A stretch of 16,907 nt of DNA. It comes from Protaetiibacter sp. Its GTDB lineage: Bacteria > Actinomycetota > Actinomycetes > Actinomycetales > Microbacteriaceae. Made by a program: the position numbers and the translations under genes. The stretch lies in the NCBI GenBank assembly GCA_030150265.1, contig JASLGG010000013.1:1-16907 (forward strand), written 5' to 3'. Of the stretch, positions 1 to 6,245 are shown piece by piece. A model generated the notes under the pieces. It saw nothing but the letters and a program-made list of their open reading frames with translations. It had not been told where the DNA came from and searched no databases. Numbering within the stretch: the stretch's first letter is position 1; each line of letters starts with the position of its first letter.

Positions 1-46
1 GCCGAAGCCTGCCCTCCGGCGCCAACGGCGCATTAGCGTGAGTCAC
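1..46 (-). CDS. IS481-family transposase, N-terminal fragment (cut by window edge)
   Basis: Reading leftwards from a GTG at 46-44, the minus strand encodes VTHANAPLAPEGRLR before the window ends. The opening M/V-(S/T)-HANAPL-P-GR is typical of the N-terminus of IS481-family DDE transposases, which carry a helix-turn-helix region followed by an rve-type catalytic core; neither is in view here. The start is set by GGAGG at 56-52, five bases upstream. Only 15 codons are visible, so intactness of the gene cannot be judged. The family call also rests on the CTAG target next to the element end (142-147), which fits the known NCTAGN preference of IS481. This fragment is too short to appear as a conventional open reading frame. 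Confidence 0.8.
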   Translation of the reverse strand, partial: MTHANAPLAPEGRLR

Positions 47-105
47 GAAGACCTCCGTGTTGACGATTTGAGTGTGGTAACCCACATCGTCCACGGAGGT
101 CTTCG
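46..105 (-). promoter_or_regulatory. Hairpin enclosing the transposase ribosome-binding site
   Basis: A perfect 14-bp inverted repeat (46-59 CGAAGACCTCCGTG, 92-105 CACGGAGGTCTTCG) encloses two further nested pairings: 62-67 with 86-91 (GACGAT/ATCGTC) and 74-77 with 82-85 (GTGG/CCAC) around a TAAC loop. On the transposase mRNA strand the 3' arm contains the ribosome-binding site GGAGG (56-52) and ends on the first base of the GTG start. Any transcript covering the whole structure should hide the translation start. Several IS families use this device to limit translation from outside transcripts; its use here is inferred. Confidence 0.7.
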
Positions 106-141
106 CTACCTCAAACGACCACAACGTCCCGAGGAACTACA

Positions 142-147
142 ACTAGC
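142..147. repeat. Probable IS481 target-site duplication (ACTAGC)
   Basis: ACTAGC fits the NCTAGN target known for IS481 and abuts the TGTAG end of the element. Only one of the two expected copies is in the window, so the duplication itself is not seen. Confidence 0.55.
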
Positions 148-149
148 CT
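144..149 (+). promoter_or_regulatory. Putative -10 element of rarD (TAGCCT)
   Basis: TAGCCT lies exactly 6 nt before the GTG start of rarD, the same spacing seen at six other genes here, and predicts a leaderless mRNA. Its first three bases are part of the IS481 target CTAG. The original sequence upstream, including any -35 region, has therefore been replaced by the end of the element. I see no good TTGACA-like -35 in the IS end at 16-18 bp spacing. Confidence 0.5.
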
Positions 150-155
150 CGAGAG

Positions 156-1094
156 GTGACCGACGCCCCTCCGCCCGCCCCACGCGGCGAGAGCCAGGGC
201 GTGGGCCTCGTCTTCGCGATCTCCGCCTACGGCCTGTGGGGCTTCCTCCCCGCCTACTTCCTGCTGCTCGACCCGGCGAGCCCGTGGGAGATCGTGGCGT
301 TCCGCATCCTGATGTCGCTCGGCTTCTGCGCGATCCTGCTGACGGTCACGCGCGGCTGGCGCGCCTTCCTCGGCCTCGCGCGGCAGCCGCGCGTGCTGTT
401 CGCGATGGCGGCCGCGGGCGTCTTCATCTACATCAACTGGCAGGTGTTCGTGCTCGCCACGATCACCGGCCATGTGGTCGAGAGCTCGCTCGGCTACTTC
501 TTCAACCCCGTGGTCACGGTCGGGCTCGGGGTGGTGCTGCTGCGGGAGCGGATGCGACCCCTGCAGTGGGTCGCGGTGGGCGTCTCGATCGCCGCGGTGC
601 TCGTGATCGCGATCGGCTACGGCACCTTCCCGTGGATCGCGCTCGCGCTCGCCTTCTCCTTCGGTATCTACGGCTACATCAAGAAGCGCGTCGGGGCGCA
701 GGTCGACGCGGTGTCGGGCCTCACCCTCGAGACGCTGTGGCTCACGCCGGTCGCCGCCGTGCAGCTCGTGATCACGGGAGCCGTCGTGGGGCTCGCCTTC
801 GGCAACGCCGGCTGGGTCAACACCGCGCTCATGATCCTGACGGGCGTCGTCACGGCCGTGCCGCTGCTGCTCTTCGCGGCGGCCGCCCGCCGCATCCCGC
901 TCGTCGCGCTCGGGCTCACACAGTACCTCGCGCCCGCCATGCAGTTCCTCATGGGGGTGCTCCTGCTGCACGAGCCCATGCCCCTCGGCCGCTGGGTCGG
1001 CTTCGGGCTCGTCTGGATCGCGCTCGTGCTGCTCACCGTCGACATGGTGCGCGCCGCCCGCGCGGGACGCCGCGCCTCCGTCCCGACCGCGTGA
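156..1094 (+). CDS. rarD: RarD-type EamA-family transporter
   Basis: A 312-residue integral membrane protein with about ten hydrophobic segments. It opens with the RarD hallmark ISAYGLWGFLPAYFLLL at residues 22-38, followed by a segment around WEIVAFRILMSLGFC. RarD proteins belong to the drug/metabolite transporter superfamily (EamA repeats); the E. coli member is annotated as a chloramphenicol-sensitivity protein, and the true substrate is uncertain. The GTG at 156 has no spaced ribosome-binding site, but TAGCCT sits 6 nt upstream, so a leaderless start fits. A GTG at 201 is an alternative but would leave little sequence before the first membrane segment. The IS481 end stops 14 bp upstream, so expression may be altered. 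The reading frame itself is intact. Confidence 0.85.
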   Translation: MTDAPPPAPRGESQGVGLVFAISAYGLWGFLPAYFLLLDPASPWEIVAFRILMSLGFCAILLTVTRGWRAFLGLARQPRVLFAMAAAGVFIYINWQVFVLATITGHVVESSLGYFFNPVVTVGLGVVLLRERMRPLQWVAVGVSIAAVLVIAIGYGTFPWIALALAFSFGIYGYIKKRVGAQVDAVSGLTLETLWLTPVAAVQLVITGAVVGLAFGNAGWVNTALMILTGVVTAVPLLLFAAAARRIPLVALGLTQYLAPAMQFLMGVLLLHEPMPLGRWVGFGLVWIALVLLTVDMVRAARAGRRASVPTA

Positions 1095-1102
1095 CGGCGC
1101 GA

Positions 1103-1108
1103 TAGGGT
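1103..1108 (+). promoter_or_regulatory. Putative -10 element (TAGGGT) for the solute-binding lipoprotein gene
   Basis: TAGGGT lies 23 bases before the ATG at 1132. A ribosome-binding site GAAGGA (1121-1126) lies between them, so this gene would have a short leader, unlike the leaderless genes in the window. Confidence 0.45.
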
Positions 1109-1131
1109 CGCGACGACACGGAAGGATCCGG

Positions 1132-1944
1132 ATGCCGTTCCCGCGCCGCCCCCGCCTCGCCGCGGTCCTCGGGGCCGTCGCCGCGCTCGCGCTGCTCGCG
1201 GGCTGCGAGGCGCCGGGCCCCGCCCCGACGCCGACCCCGACGGTGACCGTCGCGCCGAGCGGCGACGGCGTGCTGCGCATCGGCACGCTCTTCACGCAGA
1301 CCGGCTCGCAGGCCGCCGTCGGCGCCGCGCAGCTCGCCGGCGTCTTCGCCGCGATCCGTGAGATCGGCACGGCGGGCGGCGCGCTCGGCGCGCCCGTCGA
1401 GCTCGTGAACCGCGACATCGGCGACGGCGATGCGGCAGCGGTCGCCGCGGTGTTCGCCGCGCTCGTCGAGCAGGGCGTCGACGTCGTCGTCGGGCCGTCG
1501 TCGTCGGCGCTCGCGCCGGGCCTCCGCGAGGCCGCTGCCGCGGCCGGGGTGCTGCTCGTCGCACCGGCGCCCGCCGCCGCATCCGACGCCGAGCCCGAGC
1601 CGGATGCCGATCTGCTCGCCCGCCTGCGGCTGGAGGACCCGGGCCTCGGCGACGGCCGCTTCGCCGCCGACGCCTACGACGCGGTCGTGCTCGCGGCACT
1701 CGCCGCGGCGGTCGCCGGGGATGACGGCGGACCCTCGATCGGCTGGCGGCTGCCGCAGGTGCTCGGCCAGGGGGTCGAGTGCACGAGCTACGGCGCGTGC
1801 CTCGCGGTGCTCGACGACGGGCAGGAGATCTCCTATCGCGGCGTCGCGGGCCCGCTGCATCTCGAGGGCGACCCGCTGGGCGGCGCCACGCGGCTGGTGC
1901 GGGGTGAGGCGAAACCCTCGCCCACCCCGAGTCGCACGGGCTGA
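1132..1944 (+). CDS. ABC-type (Leu/Ile/Val-like) solute-binding lipoprotein, shortened
   Basis: A 270-residue lipoprotein. The N-terminus has basic residues, a hydrophobic stretch and the lipobox LLAGC with the acylated cysteine at 25, followed by a Pro/Thr linker. Residues 46-147 look like the first lobe of a type I periplasmic binding fold (VLRIGTLFTQTGS, then VDVVVGPSSS). Residues 175-200 (RFAADAYDAVVLAALAAAVAG) and the ECTSYGAC segment at 216-223 match the C-terminal part of amino-acid-type binding proteins. Such proteins are usually near 400 residues, so the middle, with much of lobe two, seems to be missing around residues 148-165. No permease or ATPase gene is adjacent. The ATG is supported by GAAGGA five bases upstream. 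Ligand unknown; it may no longer bind in the usual way. Confidence 0.7.
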   Translation: MPFPRRPRLAAVLGAVAALALLAGCEAPGPAPTPTPTVTVAPSGDGVLRIGTLFTQTGSQAAVGAAQLAGVFAAIREIGTAGGALGAPVELVNRDIGDGDAAAVAAVFAALVEQGVDVVVGPSSSALAPGLREAAAAAGVLLVAPAPAAASDAEPEPDADLLARLRLEDPGLGDGRFAADAYDAVVLAALAAAVAGDDGGPSIGWRLPQVLGQGVECTSYGACLAVLDDGQEISYRGVAGPLHLEGDPLGGATRLVRGEAKPSPTPSRTG

Positions 1945-1981
1945 GCGGGGAATCCCGGGAATAGCACGGGACCGGTTCGGT

Positions 1982-1987
1982 TAACAT
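1982..1987 (+). promoter_or_regulatory. Putative -10 element of guaB (TAACAT)
   Basis: TAACAT in an AT-richer patch (GGTTAACATGG) 57 bases before the guaB start. It would give a leader of about 50 nt. I see no convincing -35 and no recognisable purine riboswitch fold in that leader. Confidence 0.45.
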
Positions 1988-2044
1988 GGACTACCGGTCT
2001 CCGATGCCGCAGCCGGGTTCCCGCCCCGCGACCCAGAGGACACC

Positions 2045-3547
2045 ATGGACCAGCCCGATCCCTTCGGTTTCGTCGGACTCACCTACGACGACGTGATGCT
2101 GCTGCCCGGGCACACCGACGTCATCCCGAGCGAGGCCGACACGTCCTCGCGGCTGACGCGCCGCATCCGGGTCGCGGCCCCCCTGCTCTCGAGCGCGATG
2201 GACACCGTCACCGAGTCGCGCATGGCGATCGCGATGGCCCGCCAGGGCGGCATCGGCATCCTGCACCGCAACCTCTCGATCGAGGACCAGGCGACCCACG
2301 TCGACAAGGTCAAGCGCTCCGAGTCGGGCATGATCACGAACCCGGTCACGACCACGCCGGATGCGACGGTCGCCGAGGTCGACGCCCTGTGCGGGCAGTT
2401 CCGGGTGTCGGGCCTGCCGGTCGTCGAGGGCGACGGCACGCTCGTCGGCATCATCACCAACCGCGACATGCGCTTCGTCTCGCCCTTCGAGAAGTCGACC
2501 ACGTTCGTGCGCGACGTCATGACGAAGGCGCCGCTCATCACCGCTCCCGAGGGCATCGACCCGGATGACGCGGTCGCGATCTTCGCGCAGCACAAGATCG
2601 AGAAGCTGCCGCTCGTCGACGCGGCGGGGCGGCTGCGCGGCCTCATCACCGTCAAGGACTTCGACAAGTCGGAGAAGTACCCGAACGCCACGAAGGACGA
2701 CGAGGGCCGCCTCCGGGTGGGCGCCGCGATCGGCTTCTTCGGCGACGCCCGGGAGCGCGCGGGGGCGCTGCGGGATGCGGGGGTCGACGTCATCGTCGTC
2801 GACACCGCGAACGGCGACTCGGCGGGCGTGCTCGACATCATCCGCCGTCTCAAGGCCGACGCGGCCTTCGCGCACATCGACGTCATCGGCGGCAACGTGG
2901 CGACCCGCTCGGGCGCGCAGGCGCTCGTCGACGCGGGGGCGGATGCCGTGAAGGTCGGCGTGGGCCCCGGCTCGATCTGCACGACCCGCGTGGTGGCCGG
3001 CGTCGGGGTGCCCCAGGTGACCGCCGTGTACGAGGCCTCGCTCGCGGCGCGCGAGCACGGCGTCCCGGTGATCGCCGACGGCGGCCTGCAGTACTCGGGC
3101 GACATCGCGAAGGCGCTCGTCGCGGGTGCGGACACGGTCATGCTCGGCTCGCTGCTCGCGGGCACCGACGAGTCGCCCGGCGACCTCGTGTACGTGGGCG
3201 GCAAGCAGTTCAAGAACTACCGCGGCATGGGGTCGCTCGGCGCGCTCTCCGACCGCGGCAAGAAGACCTCCTACTCGCGGGACCGCTACTTCCAGGCCGA
3301 CGTGCCTTCGGATGCGCAGCTCATCCCGGAGGGCATCGAGGGCCGGGTGGCCTACCGCGGCTCGCTCGGCGCCGTCGTCTACCAGCTGGTCGGCGGCCTC
3401 CGGCAGTCGATGTTCTACGTGGGCGCCCGCACCATCGACGAGCTCAAGAGCCGCGGTCGCTTCGTGCGCATCACCCCCGCGGGCCTCAAGGAGTCGCACC
3501 CCCACGACATCCAGATGGTCGTGGAGGCCCCCAACTACTCCCGCTGA
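2045..3547 (+). CDS. guaB: IMP dehydrogenase
   Basis: Oxidises IMP to XMP with NAD+, the committed step of GMP synthesis, in the cytosol as a tetramer or octamer. The 500-residue length is normal. The N-terminal barrel part carries YDDVMLLPG and SSAMDTVTE. A tandem CBS (Bateman) module spans about residues 95-208. The catalytic loop GPGSICTTR places the nucleophilic cysteine at 312, and IADGGLQYSGDIAKAL (343-358) binds the IMP phosphate. The mobile flap (about 385-435) includes DRYFQ with the catalytic Arg414-Tyr415 pair, and EGIEGRVAYRG follows. Every key residue is present, so it should be active. AGAGGA lies four bases before the ATG. The gene ends 40 bp before the first 104-bp repeat. guaB3 and guaA are on the same strand further on. 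Confidence 0.97.
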   Translation: MDQPDPFGFVGLTYDDVMLLPGHTDVIPSEADTSSRLTRRIRVAAPLLSSAMDTVTESRMAIAMARQGGIGILHRNLSIEDQATHVDKVKRSESGMITNPVTTTPDATVAEVDALCGQFRVSGLPVVEGDGTLVGIITNRDMRFVSPFEKSTTFVRDVMTKAPLITAPEGIDPDDAVAIFAQHKIEKLPLVDAAGRLRGLITVKDFDKSEKYPNATKDDEGRLRVGAAIGFFGDARERAGALRDAGVDVIVVDTANGDSAGVLDIIRRLKADAAFAHIDVIGGNVATRSGAQALVDAGADAVKVGVGPGSICTTRVVAGVGVPQVTAVYEASLAAREHGVPVIADGGLQYSGDIAKALVAGADTVMLGSLLAGTDESPGDLVYVGGKQFKNYRGMGSLGALSDRGKKTSYSRDRYFQADVPSDAQLIPEGIEGRVAYRGSLGAVVYQLVGGLRQSMFYVGARTIDELKSRGRFVRITPAGLKESHPHDIQMVVEAPNYSR

Positions 3548-3587
3548 CCTGCGCCGCCGGTTCCGTACGCCCGCTGGTTCTCCTCGC

Positions 3588-3691
3588 GGCGGGAGCTACG
3601 GCACCATCGGCGGGAGCAGTTGCCCGCGCGGGCGGTGCAACTCGCTCGTGGCGGGAGTAGTTGCTCCCGCCGCGAGATGGGTTCTCCGCCC
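3588..3691 (+). repeat. 104-bp modular intergenic repeat, copy 1 (forward)
   Basis: Five modules of 21, 21, 20, 22 and 20 bp. Two begin GGCGGGAG (3588, 3609). The third begins GGGCGG (3630). The fourth (3650-3671) is a palindrome with 8-bp arms GGCGGGAG / CTCCCGCC around TAGTTG. The last is an inverted copy of module three and ends CCGCCC (3672-3691). The same module lengths recur in the opposite orientation at 4797-4900 and 6100-6203. This copy fills much of the 273-bp gap between guaB and the DUF559-type gene. In 3692-3820 I see nothing further beyond the ribosome-binding site GGAGA at 3806-3810. Confidence 0.8.
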
Positions 3692-3820
3692 GGTCGGCCG
3701 ACAGCCCGGGCTGCGGATGTGCGGCGCGGCAGCTCCTTCACAACCTGGTCGCAGGAAGGTCGTCCACCGATCGCCCACGGCCGTGCCCGGCGGCGGGCGT
3801 CGGGCGGAGATCCTGCACGC

Positions 3821-4762
3821 ATGGATCTCACCGCCGTCACGACGCCTCGTGGACTCGTGTTCACCTCCGACCATCTCCGCCTGGGCTCCGACGTCCGCGA
3901 GCTGACCCGTGCCGTGGAGCGCGGCGAGCTCGTGAAGCTGCGCCGCGGGGCCTATGTGCGTGCCGCGGTGTGGGAGGCGGCGGATGACACGACCCGTCAC
4001 CTCCTGCGCGCCGAGGTCGCGAGCAGGGCGGCCCGGCAGGAGCTGCCCTTCGCGGGTGCCACCGCCGCCGCGATCTGGGGGATGTGGCTGCACGGCTATC
4101 CGGACGACGTCGTGTTCCTCGATCGGTGGAAGGGCGGTGGCCGCTCCGAGCCGGGGGTGCGACGGATCACGGCGGCAGCCGCATCCGCGACGATCCAGCG
4201 CGTCGGCGGACACCTCGTGACGGGTGTCGCGCGAACGGCGATCGATGTCGCGCGATCCGCCGACTTCGCGACGGCGATCGGGACCCTCGACTGGGCGCTG
4301 TGGCGGCGCAATCCGCATCGCGTCACGCGGGAGGAGCTCGCAGCCGAGCTCGCCACGCTTCCGAGCACCCTGCGCCGCCGGTTCGTCGAGCGTGCCATCG
4401 TGTTCGCCTCGCCGCTCGCCGACTCGTATGCCGAGTCGTATGCGCGCGCCCTCATGTATGTGCTCGGCTACGAGCTGCCCGAGCTGCAATGGGAGGTCCC
4501 GCACCAGACCGGCGTCTACCTGGCGGACTTCGCCTGGCCGGGGCGGCGGGTCATCGCCGAGATCGACGGATTCGGCAAGTACCTCGACCCCGCGATGAAC
4601 GGGGGAGATCCGGCGCGCGTCGTGCTCGCGGAGAAGCTGCGCGAGGACGAGCTGCGGCGGCAGGGGCACACCGTCGTCCGCGTCTATTGGTCGGATCTGA
4701 TGAACCCCGCGACGCTGATCGCCAAGCTCGATGCAGCCGGCATCCCGCGCGGGCGCCGCTGA
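3821..4762 (+). CDS. DUF559-type protein with AbiEi-like N-terminal domain (putative nuclease)
   Basis: A 313-residue protein. Residues about 1-50 (tail KLRRGAYVRAAVW) resemble the small winged-helix 'AbiEi antitoxin N-terminal' domain common in actinobacterial orphans. The C-terminal part (about 200-310) looks like DUF559, a Vsr/PD-(D/E)XK-type fold. Candidate active-site residues are Glu205 (AESYAR), Asp236 (YLADFAWPG), Glu247 and Asp249 (IAEIDG) and Lys253, followed by RRQGHTVVRVYW. The biological role of these proteins is unknown. No nucleotidyltransferase toxin gene sits beside it, so this is not a complete AbiE toxin-antitoxin pair. An in-frame extension to 3620 exists but would run through the repeat. 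The ATG at 3821 with GGAGA ten bases upstream is preferred. Inverted copies of the 104-bp repeat flank the gene. Confidence 0.7.
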   Translation: MDLTAVTTPRGLVFTSDHLRLGSDVRELTRAVERGELVKLRRGAYVRAAVWEAADDTTRHLLRAEVASRAARQELPFAGATAAAIWGMWLHGYPDDVVFLDRWKGGGRSEPGVRRITAAAASATIQRVGGHLVTGVARTAIDVARSADFATAIGTLDWALWRRNPHRVTREELAAELATLPSTLRRRFVERAIVFASPLADSYAESYARALMYVLGYELPELQWEVPHQTGVYLADFAWPGRRVIAEIDGFGKYLDPAMNGGDPARVVLAEKLREDELRRQGHTVVRVYWSDLMNPATLIAKLDAAGIPRGRR

Positions 4763-4800
4763 GCCCGCGCGACGCGGTGAGGTCGCGTGGGTGTGCGGGC
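4763..4800 (+). terminator. Possible stem-loop after the DUF559-type gene
   Basis: GCCCGC (4763-4768) pairs with GCGGGC (4795-4800), and inside it ACGCG (4772-4776) pairs with CGCGT (4784-4788). The hairpin begins right after the stop codon but has no T-run and touches the next repeat copy, so termination is only a guess. Confidence 0.25.
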
Positions 4801-4900
4801 GGTCTTGCGTGCATGTGGCGGGAGCAACTGCCCCCGCCGGATGCGCGCTTCGCCGCCCGAGCCCGCGGTTGCTCCCGCCGAGGGGGAAGTTGCTCCCGCC
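4797..4900 (-). repeat. 104-bp modular intergenic repeat, copy 2 (reverse)
   Basis: The same five modules as copy 1 in the opposite orientation: 4880-4900 (21), 4859-4879 (21), 4839-4858 (20), 4817-4838 (22) and 4797-4816 (20). The two 21-bp modules end GTTGCTCCCGCC on the plus strand. Against copy 3, the 84-bp part 4817-4900 matches at 65 of 84 positions by my count without gaps, with differences concentrated in the spacers. It ends 21 bp before the guaB3 -10 hexamer. Confidence 0.85.
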
Positions 4901-4921
4901 GCCGGAACCGGAGCACCCCGG

Positions 4922-4927
4922 TAGGGT
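4922..4927 (+). promoter_or_regulatory. Putative -10 element of guaB3 (TAGGGT), leaderless
   Basis: TAGGGT lies exactly 6 nt before the GTG at 4934. Initiation about 7 nt downstream of the hexamer would put the mRNA 5' end on the start codon. No ribosome-binding site at a normal distance is needed or clearly seen. Confidence 0.6.
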
Positions 4928-4933
4928 GGAGCG

Positions 4934-6055
4934 GTGAGCGACATCGAGATCGGGCGGGCCAAGCGGGCCCGGCGCGCGTACGCCTTCGACGACATCGCGA
5001 TCGTGCCGAGCCGGCGCACGCGCGACCCGAAGGACGTCAGCGTCAGCTGGACGATCGACGCGTTCACCTTCGACATCCCCGTGCTCGCGGCCCCCATGGA
5101 CTCCGTCGTCAGCCCGGCCACCGCGATCGCGATCGGCCGCCTGGGCGGCCTCGGCGTGCTCGACCTCGAGGGCGTGTGGACGCGGTACGACGACCCGGAG
5201 CCGGTGCTCGCCGAGATCCGCTCCCTCCCCGCCGAGGGCGCGACGCGCCGCATGCAGGAGCTCTACGCCGAGCCGGTGAAGCCCGAGCTCATCCAGGCGC
5301 GCCTCGCCGAGATCCGCGCGGCCGGCGTGCCGGTCGCCGGAGCCCTGAGCCCTCAGCGCACCCAGGAGCACTACAAGGCCGTCGTCGACGCGGGCGTCGA
5401 CCTCTTCGTCATCCGCGGCACCACCGTGAGCGCCGAGCACGTCAGCAAGACGGTCGAGCCGCTCAACCTCAAGAAGTTCATCTACGAGCTCGACGTGCCC
5501 GTCATCGTGGGCGGTGCCGCCACCTACACCGCCGCGCTGCACCTGATGCGCACGGGTGCGGCCGGCGTGCTCGTCGGCTTCGGCGGCGGGGCCGCGACGA
5601 CCACGCGCACGAGCCTCGGCATCCACGCCCCCATGGCGACGGCGGTGGCGGATGTCGCGGGTGCCCGCCGCGACTACCTCGACGAGTCGGGCGGGCGCTA
5701 CGTGCACGTCATCGCCGACGGCGGCCTCGGCACGAGCGGCGACATCGTGAAGGCGATCTCGGTGGGAGCGGATGCCGTCATGCTCGGCTCGACGCTCGCC
5801 CGCGCCGAGGAGGCGCCCGGCGGGGGATGGCACTGGGGCGCCGAGGCGCACCACCCGGAGCTGCCGCGCGGCAACCGGGTGCAGGTGGGCACTCTCGCAT
5901 CGCTCGAGCAGGTGCTCTTCGGGCCGTCGTCGCAGCCGGATGGGCGGGTCAACCTGATCGGTGCGCTACGCCGCTCGATGGCGACTACCGGCTACTCGGA
6001 GCTCAAGGAGTTCCAGCGCGTCGAGGTCGTCGTCGCGCCGTACCAGCAGAGCTGA
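4934..6055 (+). CDS. guaB3: GuaB3-family IMP dehydrogenase / GMP reductase-related protein
   Basis: A 373-residue TIM-barrel protein of the GuaB3 type. It lacks the CBS module of IMPDH. Recognisable parts are YAFDDIAIVPSRRTRDP near the start, LAAPMDSVVSP (51-61), VIADGGLGTSGDIVKAI (259-275) and the family tail ALRRSMATTGYSELKEFQ. The cyanobacterial member has been reported to act as a GMP reductase; the actinobacterial role is less clear. The loop that carries the catalytic cysteine in IMPDH (GPGSICTTR) here reads GFGGGAATTTR (215-225), so Thr222 replaces the cysteine. Nicotinamide-linked chemistry through a thioimidate intermediate is therefore doubtful, and a regulatory or altered role is possible. 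The GTG start is set by the -10 hexamer 6 nt upstream. The next repeat copy follows the stop. Confidence 0.9.
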   Translation: MSDIEIGRAKRARRAYAFDDIAIVPSRRTRDPKDVSVSWTIDAFTFDIPVLAAPMDSVVSPATAIAIGRLGGLGVLDLEGVWTRYDDPEPVLAEIRSLPAEGATRRMQELYAEPVKPELIQARLAEIRAAGVPVAGALSPQRTQEHYKAVVDAGVDLFVIRGTTVSAEHVSKTVEPLNLKKFIYELDVPVIVGGAATYTAALHLMRTGAAGVLVGFGGGAATTTRTSLGIHAPMATAVADVAGARRDYLDESGGRYVHVIADGGLGTSGDIVKAISVGADAVMLGSTLARAEEAPGGGWHWGAEAHHPELPRGNRVQVGTLASLEQVLFGPSSQPDGRVNLIGALRRSMATTGYSELKEFQRVEVVVAPYQQS

Positions 6056-6099
6056 GGCGCCCGCCGGAGCCTCTCGCGCATCCGCTGTCCGCCGAGCGC

Positions 6100-6203
6100 G
6101 GGCGGAGCACATGGCACGCGGCGGGAGTCGTTGCCCCCGCCGGGCGCTGGGTTTGCCGCCCGCATCCGTCGCTGCTCCCGCCGAGGGTGCGGTTGCTCCC
6201 GCC
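6100..6203 (-). repeat. 104-bp modular intergenic repeat, copy 3 (reverse)
   Basis: Same orientation and module lengths as copy 2: 6183-6203 (21), 6162-6182 (21), 6142-6161 (20), 6120-6141 (22) and 6100-6119 (20). The anchors GTTGCTCCCGCC, CGCTGCTCCCGCC and GCCGCCCG are kept and the spacers differ. It sits between guaB3 and glpD, 30 bp before the glpD -10 hexamer. Confidence 0.85.
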
Positions 6204-6233
6204 GAACGACTCGGCCAGGGGCGGATGCGCGCG

Positions 6234-6239
6234 TAGGGT
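6234..6239 (+). promoter_or_regulatory. Putative -10 element of glpD (TAGGGT), leaderless
   Basis: The same hexamer as at guaB3, with the same 6-nt gap to the GTG at 6246, predicting a leaderless transcript. Confidence 0.6.
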
Positions 6240-6245
6240 GAGGAC

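Larger units (their letters stand above)
1..141 (-). mobile_element. IS481-family insertion sequence, transposase-proximal end
   Basis: The element is taken to run from beyond the left edge to position 141. Its outer end, read inwards on the minus strand, begins TGTAGTTCCTCGGGACG, and the TGT start is usual for IS481-type terminal repeats. The transposase start lies about 95 bp inside this end. Immediately outside is ACTAGC (142-147), a plausible target duplication. The other end and the matching terminal repeat lie outside the window, so the exact boundary, at 141 or 142, is inferred rather than proven. Confidence 0.7.

Noticed and set aside
38..1105. A 355-codon plus-strand frame overlapping rarD
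   Set aside because: It is out of frame with the clearly recognisable RarD protein, Arg-rich, and begins inside the IS481 end.
1988..2044. Purine riboswitch in the guaB leader
   Set aside because: The leader is only about 50 nt. I see neither the three-way junction nor the conserved loop bases of purine riboswitches, and no switch terminator.
3821..4762. AbiE toxin-antitoxin system
   Set aside because: Only the AbiEi-like N-terminal domain is present. No AbiEii nucleotidyltransferase toxin gene lies on either side, and the C-terminus looks like DUF559 instead.
3596..5854. A 752-codon open frame on the minus strand
   Set aside because: It is opposite guaB3 and the DUF559-type gene, which have clear family motifs. 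The composition (Arg/Ala/Gly/His-rich) is that of an antisense frame in GC-rich DNA. The fragments GGSN...LGGSN in it come from the 21-bp repeat modules.
3588..6203. CRISPR-like array
   Set aside because: The modules are 20-22 bp with no unique spacers of about 30 bp, the copies are split among three gene gaps in two orientations, and no cas gene is present.
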